Assembly: GCA_020248865.1 (NCBI GenBank)
Contig: JADCGS010000024.1
Span: forward strand, 33,000 to 96,999
DNA from: Burkholderiales bacterium
GTDB lineage: Bacteria; Pseudomonadota; Gammaproteobacteria; Burkholderiales; Burkholderiaceae_F
Direction: 5' to 3'
DNA: 64,000 nucleotides
A program made the position numbers and the translations under genes. Shown in pieces: positions 7,811 to 16,700 of this stretch (position 1 is the first letter of the stretch; each line of letters opens with the position of its first letter). Below the pieces are notes generated by a model that did no database searches, was not told where the DNA came from, and worked only from the letters and a program-made list of their open reading frames with translations.

Positions 7811-8284
7811 ATGAAACAGAAGGACCTTGCGGAAGCCTTGGGAATCAGCGCGGCGATGGTTAGCCGGCTGAAACACCAAGGCATGCCCACGCACTCGGTC
7901 GAGGCCGCCCGCCGCTGGCGTGAGCGCCACCTCGATCCGGCGCGCGTCGTCGGCCAGCGCGTCGACTACCCGCGGCCCGCTGCACCGCCGCCGGAGCCTG
8001 ACGTTGCCGCGCGCGTGGACCTGGTGCGCGCGCTGATGCAGCTGGCCGCGGCAGACTTCGACCAACACGCCGACAATCTGCGCCGAGCGATGCGGCTGGT
8101 GCCACCCGATGCGCGGGCGCAGATCACCGTCGACATGGACGTGTTCACGCGGCTGCTGCCGGCCAACCTGACCGAGGTCATCGAGCCCGACCATGAGGTC
8201 TGCGCGGCGCAGTCGGATGCCGAAGCCGAAATCGCCGGGCTGTTCCTGTACTCGCTCGCGTGCGGCGAGCTGGAGCTGCAATGA
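7811..8284 (+). CDS. HTH protein, possible small terminase-like or regulatory protein
   Basis: 157 residues. An N-terminal helix-turn-helix (KDLAEALGISAAMVSRLKHQ) is followed by AARRWRERHLDP, a layout shared with phage Nu1-type small terminases and phage regulators. The rest is acidic and helical. Its stop overlaps the next start (ATGA at 8281). A packaging or regulatory role is inferred from the fold and from its place between replication genes and capsid gene. Confidence 0.6.
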   Translation: MKQKDLAEALGISAAMVSRLKHQGMPTHSVEAARRWRERHLDPARVVGQRVDYPRPAAPPPEPDVAARVDLVRALMQLAAADFDQHADNLRRAMRLVPPDARAQITVDMDVFTRLLPANLTEVIEPDHEVCAAQSDAEAEIAGLFLYSLACGELELQ

Positions 8285-8394
8285 CGCCGGCCGAGACGGC
8301 CGAAGATATTGAGATCGTCGAGGCGACGGTGGCGGAGTTGCGCAACATCGCCTACCGCGCGGTGCTCGCTGAGGTTGATGGCACCGATGCTTGA
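8281..8394 (+). CDS. 37-residue coupled small ORF
   Basis: ATG 8281 overlaps the preceding stop. The peptide is acidic and helical (ETAEDIEIVEATVAELRNIA). No family recognised. It overlaps the next small frame by 8 bp. Confidence 0.4.
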   Translation: MTPAETAEDIEIVEATVAELRNIAYRAVLAEVDGTDA

Positions 8395-8491
8395 GATCGC
8401 ACAGCGCGCCCTGGCGTCGGCAGGGCCCGGTCCAGTGAGACAGGCAGGCCCGCCGGAACGGTTCGACGATGAGTCCGATTCAGCCGTCTGA
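8387..8491 (+). CDS. 34-residue small ORF
   Basis: ATG 8387 (an ATG 9 bp earlier is possible) to TGA 8491. Acidic C-terminus (ERFDDESDSAV). It overlaps the end of the preceding small frame and the start of the next gene by 23 bp. Not recognised; may be a coupling ORF. Confidence 0.35.
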   Translation: MLEIAQRALASAGPGPVRQAGPPERFDDESDSAV

Positions 8492-8930
8492 ACTGCGCGC
8501 GCTCGCTGCCTCGCTTGCTCGCCTCGAGCTGCAGCTCGAGGAGGCGGCGGAAGCCGAGCGGACTGCTGCCGCAGAACGACGCGAGATCCTCGAGCTGCTG
8601 CGCGGTAGCGGGCGGATGGTCAAGGGCGCGTCGATCGACGCGCCAGTTTCCCGCCTAGCGCGTGCCATCGCTGCCGGCTACGGCAAGCAGTTCCAGTGCG
8701 GGGAGCTATTGACCTGGTGCCGCAGTGCGCCTCAGACGCCGGAGCGACGTGCGGTACGCGAGGCGGTCGCCCAGCTGCTCGGCTGCGCGCCCGCCACTCT
8801 TGTTGGGGACGAGCACGACGCGCGCCGGCTCGGGATTCAGTTGTCCAAGCACAAGCGCGCCTTCGTTCGCTTCACTGAGCGCGGAGGCTCCGCGATCTGG
8901 GTGCTTGGCGAGCGGGACTCGGGGGAGTGA
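8469..8930 (+). CDS. Hypothetical coiled-coil protein of the element
   Basis: 153 residues. Residues 8-45 form a clear coiled coil (LAASLARLELQLEEAAEAER), followed by a basic domain with Cys at two places (FQCGELLTWC). No signal peptide or membrane segment. It lies directly before the capsid gene, where scaffold or head-assembly factors often lie, but no family is recognised and that role is only positional. Confidence 0.55.
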   Translation: MSPIQPSELRALAASLARLELQLEEAAEAERTAAAERREILELLRGSGRMVKGASIDAPVSRLARAIAAGYGKQFQCGELLTWCRSAPQTPERRAVREAVAQLLGCAPATLVGDEHDARRLGIQLSKHKRAFVRFTERGGSAIWVLGERDSGE

Positions 8931-8988
8931 GTCCCCCTGCCCCATGCGCCGGCCACGTAGTCTGCGCTCCGTTACTCACGGAGGGGCC

Positions 8989-10116
8989 ATGAACAACGAC
9001 TCGACCGTTTTTCCTCATCTCCCGCAACGCCAAGCGCTTGAGTTCGTGCTGCCTGGCGAGCGAAGCATTCCGCTCTGCTCCCAGGTTCCGCTGTCCGAGC
9101 GAGAGATCTCCGGGTATTCAATCCGCAATGCGATCAAGGCAGCGCTTACGGGCAACTGGTCAAAAGCCGGGTTCGAGCGGTCGGTAACGATGTCCACGCT
9201 GCAAGGTCTCGGGGACGCCGACATGGCGTCCAATCGCCTGATCGTGCCGGCAGCTGTGCTGGCGCGCGACCTGGTGGCCGGTACGGGCTCCGCAGGCGGC
9301 TTCCTGGTCAACACCGAAATGCGCGGCGTTCTCGACGCGCTGCGGCCGCGGCTAGTCGCCGCCCGCCTCGGTGCGCAAGTCATCACCGGGCTGCGTAACA
9401 ACGTCACCTATGCGCGGAATGCCGGCTCACTGACACTCACATGGCAGGCGACCGAAGGCACGCCGGCAGTGGAGACCGAGAACTTCAACACCGGGCAGAT
9501 CGCGCTCACACCCAAGACCGTGACCGGCCTTGTCGAGGCCTCGCGTGTCTTCCAGTTGCTCACCTTGGACGTGGGCGAGGCAATGATCCTGCGCGAGTTG
9601 CGTCTGGGCGTTGCTGCCGGCGTGGATGCGGCGGCGTTCGGTGGCACCGGCGCTTCGGGGCAGCCGACTGGTCTTCTCAATACGGCAGGTATCGGCACAT
9701 TCAATGGTGCGTCGATCACCTACGCCAACTTGCTCGAGGCGCAGACCGACGTGCTGTCCGCCAACGCGCTGACGGAGGGCGGCCGGGTCGCGTTCACTTG
9801 CCGCCCCGCCGTCGCGTCGGTGCTGGCACAGCGGCAAGGCTTCAACGCCTCGTCACCGCCGTGCTGGGTTGGCCCGCTTGCTGAGGGCCAGTTGATTGGC
9901 TGCCCGGCGATCACCAGCATATTCCCTCCGGCCGCGACGCTGGTAGCCGGCGACTTCGCGCAAATGATGCTTGCGGAGTGGGGCGCGGGTCTCGACGTTC
10001 GCGTCGATCCATACACGGGCTTTCTGAGTGGGCGCGTTGGCCTGGCCGCATCGCTGTCGGTCGACGTGGGCGTGGCGTGGCCGCAGGCCTTCTCTGTCGC
10101 AACCAGCGTGAGCTAA
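8989..10116 (+). CDS. HK97-type phage major capsid protein
   Basis: 375 residues from the ATG at 8989, chosen for the GGAGGGG site just before it; the open frame runs further upstream (8725) but that part is a shadow. Residues from about 85 on follow the HK97 capsid pattern: a mixed N-arm, then GGFLVNTEMRGVLDALRPR, an E-loop-like stretch (LTWQATEGTPAVETE), and a C-terminal P/A-domain pattern ending in WPQAFSV. It would form the shell that packages the element. No protease or portal gene is adjacent, and no long scaffold-like N-terminal region is present. Confidence 0.85.
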   Translation: MNNDSTVFPHLPQRQALEFVLPGERSIPLCSQVPLSEREISGYSIRNAIKAALTGNWSKAGFERSVTMSTLQGLGDADMASNRLIVPAAVLARDLVAGTGSAGGFLVNTEMRGVLDALRPRLVAARLGAQVITGLRNNVTYARNAGSLTLTWQATEGTPAVETENFNTGQIALTPKTVTGLVEASRVFQLLTLDVGEAMILRELRLGVAAGVDAAAFGGTGASGQPTGLLNTAGIGTFNGASITYANLLEAQTDVLSANALTEGGRVAFTCRPAVASVLAQRQGFNASSPPCWVGPLAEGQLIGCPAITSIFPPAATLVAGDFAQMMLAEWGAGLDVRVDPYTGFLSGRVGLAASLSVDVGVAWPQAFSVATSVS

Positions 10117-10118
10117 CC

Positions 10119-10352
10119 ATGACCACGATTCGAGTTCGAGTACTGCGCCGCTTCATCATCGCCGGTGGCCAGGCCGCAGAGGTCGGCGATCAAGTCGATC
10201 TTCCGGCCGCCGTGGCCGGGGAGGCCCTGCGCACCTGTAAGGCCGTCCTGGTTGACGCATCAGACGCCAAGCGACTCCATGCGGAAGTAGAGAAGGACGG
10301 CGCCGACACCGTGCGTCGATTGGGACCGGCGCCGCGGGGCATCCGCGGATGA
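10119..10352 (+). CDS. Small hypothetical protein downstream of capsid gene
   Basis: 77 residues, starting 2 bp after the capsid stop. The first half (TTIRVRVLRRFIIAGGQAA, then VGDQVDLPAAVAGEAL) resembles the small beta-rich proteins often found next to phage heads, but I cannot place it in a family. Probably co-translated with the capsid protein. Confidence 0.6.
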   Translation: MTTIRVRVLRRFIIAGGQAAEVGDQVDLPAAVAGEALRTCKAVLVDASDAKRLHAEVEKDGADTVRRLGPAPRGIRG

Positions 10353-10572
10353 CTGCACACAAGCGCGCGGCGTCGAGCTGCAACAGCGGCGCGCGCTTGG
10401 GCCCTTGGGCCGTCACTTTTATGTCGCAGCACCGCGCGCGCCGCGCAAGCGCTATCTCCTTTAACGGCCGTGGCAGGCCATCGGGATTCGGCGCCGCATT
10501 GTCCGCAGGGCCCCGCCACGCGCGAGCGGGTCGAGCGGACTCCCCTAGACCGGGTGCTTCAAGAAGAAGTCA

Positions 10573-10752
10573 GTGCGCTCGAATAGCGCAGATCGGCGCG
10601 TGCTCCGCCAGCTCGCCTTTCTGCACGCACAAGTCGACCGAGAACTAGTGCGCCTGGCGGCGCCCGACGATGTTCGCCAGGCCATCGACGAGTCCCTCTC
10701 AGGCTGCCCGGCTGGCGCCGCAAGATCATCAACCGGGAATGCTGGCGGCTGA
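10573..10752 (+). CDS. 59-residue small ORF in the decayed right end
   Basis: GTG 10573, preceded by aagaagaag, to TGA 10752. The central part (RRVLRQLAFLHAQVDRELVR) is amphipathic and looks coding; the last 20 residues look less so. No family recognised. Confidence 0.35.
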   Translation: MRSNSADRRVLRQLAFLHAQVDRELVRLAAPDDVRQAIDESLSGCPAGAARSSTGNAGG

Positions 10753-10910
10753 CCGGTGGCCATGCGGGCCGGTTTGAGGCGCTGCGCGCGGTGGTAACTG
10801 CTGCCGTTGCGAACGGCGCCACCATCAAGGCAGCGCTGCAGCCGCGTCGGCCACCAGCATGACGTTGGCTAGCGGCTGCGTCGGCCCGCCTGCACTAGAA
10901 AGCCCCACAT

Positions 10911-10940
10911 GTTGCCGTACTGATGCCGTAAGGCAACGGG
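10911..10940. promoter_or_regulatory. Candidate integrase arm-binding sites, right end
   Basis: Paired TGCCGTA motifs at the same 11-bp spacing as in 2731-2760, again ending in a TGCC/GGCA palindrome. Lies 24 bp inside the right attachment repeat. Confidence 0.5.
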
Positions 10941-10964
10941 GACATTCGCTAAGTCATTGATTTT

Positions 10965-11012
10965 TGGTGGGTGGTACAGGGTTCGAACCTGTGACCCCTG
11001 CCGTGTGAAGGC
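10965..11012. repeat. Right attachment repeat
   Basis: 48 bp identical to 2589-2636, from the anticodon stem to the CCA end of tRNA-Val(CAC). The core crossover must lie within it. Confidence 0.95.
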
Positions 11013-11039
11013 AGTGCTCTACCGCTGAGCTAACCACCC
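10965..11039 (-). tRNA. tRNA-Val (anticodon CAC), integration target
   Basis: 75-nt tRNA with encoded CCA. The anticodon loop TTCACAC gives CAC, reading GUG, a frequent Val codon at this base composition. Bases 10965-11012 are the right attachment repeat, so the intact gene is rebuilt from a 5' part outside the element and a 3' part carried at the element end. Confidence 0.95.
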
Positions 11040-11195
11040 GGGTCGGGTTGCCGAGGCAGCGCGCTTCATGAGCGCCTCAAACCGCTGCAGCATCGACCGT
11101 CGATTCTACACTGGGCGAACCGTGCACTCGCTGCTGCACCCGGCCCCGCACCTGCACCCGTACCCGCCCGCGACCGCCCTGCGCCTGCTGCCGCC

Positions 11196-12728
11196 ATGAA
11201 CCTCGCCCATCTGCTCCTGCGCACCGCCGCGCGCCAGCCGCATCAGGCCGCCGTAGTGGAGCCTGGGCGCTGCCATCTGAGCTACGCGCAACTGGCGCAG
11301 CGCACGCTGGCGCTGGCCGGCGCGCTGCGGCGCCGGCTCGGGCTGGCCCCGGGCCAGAGCGTGGCACTGGTCCTGCAGAACAACGCGGCCTATGTAGAGC
11401 TGCTGTTTGCCTGCTGGGCCGCGCAACTGGCGGCCATTCCGGTCAACGTGAAACTGCACCCCCGCGAGGTGGCCTGGATTCTGGACGACGCGCAGGCCGC
11501 GGTCGTGTTCATGACGGCGGAGGTCGACAGCGGCGCCATCGCGGCGGCGCGCGCGAGCGGTCGCAGCACCTTCATCGACGTCGACGGCACCGACTACGCG
11601 GCGCTGCTGCAGCACGTACCGATCCCGGCGCCGCCGCCGGCCGCGCCGGCCGACCTCGCCTGGCTGTTCTACACCAGCGGCACCACCGGCCGGCCCAAGG
11701 GCGTGATGCTCAGCCACCGCAACCTGGTTGCCATGGCGCTCAACTACCTGGCCAACGTGGACGCCGCGCGCCCCGGCGAGCACCTGCTGCACGCCGCGCC
11801 CATGTCGCACGGCTCGGGCCTGTACATCGTGCCCAACGTCGCCGCCGGCGCAACGCAGCTCGTGCCGGCCAGCCGCGGCTTCGACGAGGCCGAGATCGAC
11901 GCGCTGCTGGCAGACACCACCGGCGTGAAGTTGTTTGCCGCGCCCACCATGGTGATGCGGCTGGTGGAGCGGCTGCGCGGCGACGCGCGGGGACTGAAGC
12001 AGATCGTCTACGGCGGAGGTCCGATGTACGTGGCCGACTGCCGCCGCGCGCTGGCCCGCCTGGGGCCGCGGCTGGTGCAGATCTACGGCCAGGGCGAGAG
12101 CCCCATGACCATCACCGTGCTGCGTGCCGAGGAGCATCTGGGCGAAGAGCCGGAGTGCTCGCGGCGCCTGGGCTCGGTGGGCCGCGCGCAGACCGGCGTG
12201 CAGGTGGCCGTGGTGGACGAGGCCAGCCGGCCGCTGCCTGCGGACGCCACCGGCGAGGTGGCGGTGCGCGGCGACCCCGTCATGCTCGGCTACCTGAACA
12301 ACCCGGCGGCCACCGCCAGCGCGATCGTCGACGGCTGGCTGCGCACCGGCGACCTCGGCCGGCTCGATGCACAGGGCTATCTCACGCTGGTGGACCGCAG
12401 CAAGGACCTCATCATCTCCGGCGGCAGCAACATCTACCCGCGCGAGGTGGAAGAAGCGCTGCTGCAGCACCCGATGGTGCGGGAGGTGGCGGTGGTGGGC
12501 GAGCGCGACGCCGCGTGGGGCGAGAGCGTGGTGGCGGTGGTGGTGCTGCAGCCCGGCGCGGCGCCGGAGGCGGCCGCGGCCAGAGCGGCGCTCGATGCGC
12601 ACTGCCTGGCGACGATCGCGCGCTTCAAGCGGCCCAAACGCTATGTGTTCGTGGACAGCCTGCCCAAGAACGCCACCGGCAAGGTGCTCAAGCGGGAGCT
12701 GCGGGAGCGGCTGGGCAGCGGACGCTGA
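11196..12728 (+). CDS. AMP-dependent acyl-CoA synthetase/ligase
   Basis: 510 residues of the ANL adenylating superfamily; activates a carboxylic acid with ATP and CoA. P-loop YTSGTTGRPKG at 159-169, adenylate-binding region GQGESPM near 293, hinge motif YLTLVDRSKDLIISGGSNIY, and the C-terminal catalytic Lys K496 in NATGKVLK. Substrate chain cannot be told; length and motifs fit medium/long-chain or aromatic acid ligases. A single gene: it converges on dnaQ, with a dispersed repeat filling the gap. Confidence 0.9.
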   Translation: MNLAHLLLRTAARQPHQAAVVEPGRCHLSYAQLAQRTLALAGALRRRLGLAPGQSVALVLQNNAAYVELLFACWAAQLAAIPVNVKLHPREVAWILDDAQAAVVFMTAEVDSGAIAAARASGRSTFIDVDGTDYAALLQHVPIPAPPPAAPADLAWLFYTSGTTGRPKGVMLSHRNLVAMALNYLANVDAARPGEHLLHAAPMSHGSGLYIVPNVAAGATQLVPASRGFDEAEIDALLADTTGVKLFAAPTMVMRLVERLRGDARGLKQIVYGGGPMYVADCRRALARLGPRLVQIYGQGESPMTITVLRAEEHLGEEPECSRRLGSVGRAQTGVQVAVVDEASRPLPADATGEVAVRGDPVMLGYLNNPAATASAIVDGWLRTGDLGRLDAQGYLTLVDRSKDLIISGGSNIYPREVEEALLQHPMVREVAVVGERDAAWGESVVAVVVLQPGAAPEAAAARAALDAHCLATIARFKRPKRYVFVDSLPKNATGKVLKRELRERLGSGR

Positions 12729-12737
12729 TCGGACACC

Positions 12738-12986
12738 AGCCCGGATGTTTCACCAGGTCGCCCCCGTGCTTTCACGATCGGCCTCTGCAAGCCGCGGCGG
12801 CAGCCTGCACTCGGCCCGAGCCACTTTGGACGGCCGGGGCTAAGCGGGTTTGCGCGGCGGTCGCGCGGCCATCTCGCTCAAGCGTTCGCCGATGCCTACG
12901 GGCATCGGCTGCGCCCCTCTCGCGCAATCTGGCTCGCACGCGCATCCGCGCAAATCCCGCGTCCCTGATGAAACATCCGGGGCTAG
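12738..12986 (-). repeat. Dispersed ~245-bp repeat with inverted ends, copy 1
   Basis: Starts AGCCCGGATGTTTCACCAGG and ends TGATGAAACATCCGGGGCTAG, so the ends are inverted repeats of about 13 bp. Relative to copies 2-4 it is reversed. Its CTAG end holds the TAG stop of dnaQ (12983-12985). It fills the gap between the convergent acyl-CoA synthetase and dnaQ genes. Confidence 0.9.
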
Positions 12987-13696
12987 CCGGCGGCCACCAC
13001 CGCCAGGGCGGCCGCCCGGAACACCACCACGCCCTTGCTCTCCTTGGCAATGCCGTCGAGCAGCGCCTCGTGCGCGGCCAGCTCGGCGGGCGTGGCGGCC
13101 AGCACGATGAGGCCGGCGGCATCGATCGGGCCGCTGTCCTCCGCCCCGCCGGCAGGCGCCAGATCGATGACCAGGGTGTCCTGGCCGCGCGTCATGGCCA
13201 GGTACACGTCGGCCAGCAGGCCGGCGTCGAGCAGCGCGCCGTGCAGCGTGCGGTGCGCGTTGCCGACCGCATAGCGCTCGCACAGCGCATCGAGCGAGTT
13301 GCGCTTGCCCGGGTGCAGTTCGCGCGCCAGCGTCAGCGAGTCGGTGATCCGGGCGCAGTGGCTGGCAAAGGGCGGCTTGCCCAGCCGCGCCAGCTCGGCG
13401 TCGAGGAACTCGAGGTCGAAGGGCGCGTTGTGGATGATGACCTCGGCATCGGCCACGAAGGCCAGCAGGTCGTCGGCCACCCCGGCAAACCGGGGCTTGT
13501 CGCGCAGGAACTCCTCGGTCAGGCCATGCACCTGCAGCGCGCCCTCGTCGCTGGCGCGCTCCGGGTTGATGTAGTGGTGCAGGCGCCGCTCGGTCAGCCG
13601 GCGGCCGACGATCTCCAGGCAGCCGATCTCGATGATCCGGTGGCCCTCGCGCGCCTCCAGGCCCGTGGTCTCGGTGTCGAGGATGACCTGGCGCAT
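12983..13696 (-). CDS. dnaQ: DNA polymerase III epsilon subunit (3'-5' proofreading exonuclease)
   Basis: 237 residues. DEDDh exonuclease motifs: ExoI DTETTG (D7, E9), ExoII around HNAPFDLEFL (D94), ExoIII H152 and D157 (HGALLD). It proofreads for the replicative polymerase. The C-terminal part after about 170 is the usual alpha-binding tail. Its stop codon lies in the end of dispersed repeat copy 1. Presence near rnhA matches common proteobacterial linkage, here interrupted by the efflux genes. Confidence 0.96.
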   Translation of the reverse strand: MRQVILDTETTGLEAREGHRIIEIGCLEIVGRRLTERRLHHYINPERASDEGALQVHGLTEEFLRDKPRFAGVADDLLAFVADAEVIIHNAPFDLEFLDAELARLGKPPFASHCARITDSLTLARELHPGKRNSLDALCERYAVGNAHRTLHGALLDAGLLADVYLAMTRGQDTLVIDLAPAGGAEDSGPIDAAGLIVLAATPAELAAHEALLDGIAKESKGVVVFRAAALAVVAAG

Positions 13697-13717
13697 GGCC
13701 GTACCGCCGTCGGCCGC

Positions 13718-16700
13718 CTACTCGGCCGCCGACGGCGCGGCCGGCTGCTCGATCTGGCCGGCGCGCACGTGCACGCCGCGGTCGAGCCACTGCCGCATGA
13801 GGGTGTAGACGACCGGCACCACGTACAGCGTGAGCACGGTGCCCAGCGTCAGGCCGCCGACGATCACCCAGCCGATCTGCTGGCGGCTCTCGGCACCGGC
13901 GCCGGCGGCCAGTGCCAGCGGCACGGCGCCCAGCACCATGGCGCCGGTGGTCATCAAGATGGGCCGCAGGCGCAGCACGCTGGCGTGCTTGACCGCCGCA
14001 AACAGTTCCTCGCCGCGCTCGCGCAACTGGTTTGAGAACTCCACGATCAGGATGCCGTGCTTGGTGATGAGGCCCACCAGCGTCACCAGTCCGATCTGGC
14101 TGTAGATGTTCATGGTGCCCCCGGCCCACCAGAGCGCCAGCAGCGCGCCGGTCATCGACAGCGGCACCGACAGCATGATCACGAACGGGTCGGCAAAGCT
14201 CTCGAACTGCGCGGCGAGCACCAGGTAGATGAAGACCAGCGCCAGCACGAACACCAGGTAGATGCTGCCGCGGGCGTCGCGGAACTCGCGGCTCTGGCCG
14301 TTCAGGTCGGTCAGCGTGCCCTGCGGCAGCACGCGCCGGGCGGTCTCGTCCATGGTCTGCAGCGCCTGGCCGAGCGTATAGCCGGGCGCCACCTGGCCGC
14401 TGATGGTCACGGCGCGCAGCCGCTGGAAGTGGTTGAGGCTCTGCGGCGCCACGCCCTCCTTGACGTCGACCACGTTGGACAGCTGCACCATGCTGCCGTC
14501 GCGCGCGCGCACGTAGATGTCGCTGATGTCGTTGGGCGTGCTGCGGTCGCGCGGGGCCACCTGCACCATGACGTCGTACTGCTCGCCCTCGTTCTTGAAG
14601 CGCGTGACCTGGCGGCCGCCCAGCATGGTCTGCAGCGTGAGGCCCACGTTCTGCACCGACACGCCCACGTCGGCCAGCTTGTCGCGGTTGACTTCCACCC
14701 GCAGCTCGGGCGTGTTCAGGCGCAGGTCGGTCTGCAGGTTCTGCACGCCGGGGTACTTGGCCATCTCGCCGATGAACTGGTTGACCAGACGGTCGAGCTC
14801 GGCGTACGGGATCTGCGCCATGATCACGTATTCGATCGGCAGCGAGCGGAACGACTGCCCGAGCGAGGGCGGACTGACCGCGAAGGCGATCACGCCGGGC
14901 AACTGGGCGAAGCGCTGGTTCAGCTCGCGCGCGATGTCCTGCTGCTTGCGGCTGCGCTCCTCCCAGGGTTTGAGGCGCAGGATGGCGTTGCCGTCGGTCA
15001 CGGTCGGGAACCCCGCCACCGCGTTGTAGGCCGAGCGCTCCTGGATCGTCTCGTACATGGTCTCGATCGAGCGCAGCGCCTCGCTGGTGTACTGGACGGT
15101 GGCTCCCTGGGGCGCCTGCACCCGGCCAAACACCACCGAGCGGTCCTCGATCGGCGCCAGCTCGGAGCGGAGCAGCGTGAACAGCCACACGCCGGCAGCC
15201 ACCACCACCAACCAGCCGAGCAGCACGGTCCAGCGCCGCTCGAGCACCCAGGCGAGCGAGCGCGCATAACCGTTGGTCAGGCCATTGAGGAAGCGGTCAA
15301 TCGCCCGGTACACCGCCCCGTGCTTTTCCTCGTGCCTGAGCAGCTTGCTGCACATCATCGGCGACAGCGTCAGCGCCACGAAGCCCGATACCAGCACCGC
15401 GCCGGCCAGCGCCAGCGCAAACTCGACGAACAGGCGCCCGGTGCGGCCGGTGGAGAAAGCCAGCGGCGCGAATACCGCCACCAGCGTCAGCGTCATGGCG
15501 ATCACCGCGAAGCCGATCTCCTTGGTGCCCTTGATGGCCGCCTGCACGCGGTCCATGCCTTCCTCGATGTTGCGGTAGATGTTCTCCAGCACGACGATGG
15601 CGTCATCGACCACCAGGCCGATGGCCAGCACCATCGCCAGCAGGGTCAGCGTGTTGATGGTGAAACCGAACGCGTACATCAGCGCGAAGGCGCCGACCAG
15701 CGACACCGGGATGGTCACCAGCGGGATCAGCGTGGCGCGCAGGTTGCGCAGGAAGAAGAAGATCACCAGCACCACCAGGATCACCGCTTCGCCGATGGTG
15801 CGAAACACGTTGTCGATCGAGCGCTGGATGAACACCGAGCTGTCGTACGAGACGGTCAGGCGCATGCCCGTGGGCAGGGTCTCGTTGATCTTGTCGACCT
15901 CGGACCACACCGCCTGCGACAGCTCGAGCGGGTTGCCGGTGGCCTGCTTGATCACGCCCATGTTGATCGCCGGCTCGCCGTTGAAGCGGGCGATCACGCG
16001 CTCGTCGCGCGCGCCCTGGCGCACGCTGGCCACGTCGCGCAGCCGCACCGGGTAGCCGCTGACGTTGGCCACGATGATGTTCTCGAACTCGCGCACCGTC
16101 TGCAGGTCGGTGGCCGCGACGATGTTGAACTCGCGCTGGCGCGACTCGATGCGCCCGGACGGCAGCTCGACGTTCTGCCGCCGCACCGCCTCCTCGACGT
16201 CCTGCACCGTCAGCCGGTAGCCGGCCAGGCGGTCGCGGTCCACCTCCACGCGCATGCTGACGCGCCGCTCGCCGAAGATGCGCACGTCGGCCGCGCCGGG
16301 CAGCACCGACAGCCGCGGCCGCACGTAGCGGTTCAGGTAGTCGGACACCTCCATGGCGCTGCGCCCGCCAGTGGTGACCGACATCCAGATGATCGGGAAC
16401 GAGTCGGCCTCGACCTTGGCGATCACCGGCTCGTCGACGTTATCAGGCAGGCGGGCGCGCACGCGCGCCACCTTGTCGCGCACGTCGGCCGCCGCCGAGT
16501 CCGGGTCGCGCGTGATGCGGAAGCGCACGTCGATGTCCGAGCGCTCCGAGCGCGAGCGCGAGGTCATCAGCTCCACGCCCTCGATGCCGGCCAGCGAGTC
16601 CTCCAGCACCTTGGTGATCTGCGACTCGATCACCTCGGCCGACGCGCCCGGGTAGGTGGTGGAGACGCTGACGATCGGCTCGTCGATCTTCGGGTACTCG

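Larger units (their letters stand above)
10353..10964 (+). other. Right end of the element: short overlapping frames, apparently decayed
   Basis: No frame above about 100 residues looks coding throughout. Short stretches do: frame 1 ending at 10464 (VELQQRRALGPLGRHFYVAA), a GTG frame 10470-10586 ending RVLQEEVSALE, the frame at 10573-10752, and a frame-3 tail ending at 10862 (WRLTGGHAGRFEALRAVVT). They may be head-tail adaptor genes broken by frameshifts, or true small genes. From 10863 to the tRNA I see only the candidate integrase sites. Confidence 0.5.
2589..11012. mobile_element. 8.4-kb integrated phage-satellite-like element in tRNA-Val(CAC)
   Basis: Bounded by perfect 48-bp direct repeats (2589-2636 and 10965-11012) matching the 3' part of tRNA-Val from the anticodon stem to CCA. 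Gene order from the left: integrase, hypothetical protein, AlpA-like HTH, small proteins, J-domain-like zinc protein, primase/helicase, two HTH proteins, small proteins, HK97-type major capsid protein, small decayed reading frames. All genes are on the plus strand, with frequent start/stop overlaps. Apart from the capsid, I see no portal, protease, large terminase, tail, lysis or CI-type repressor gene. It fits a phage satellite encoding its own capsid protein, or a heavily deleted prophage. Confidence 0.9.

Noticed and set aside
8725..8988. Upstream extension of the capsid frame
   Set aside because: It overlaps the preceding gene in another frame, while a strong GGAGGGG site marks the ATG at 8989.
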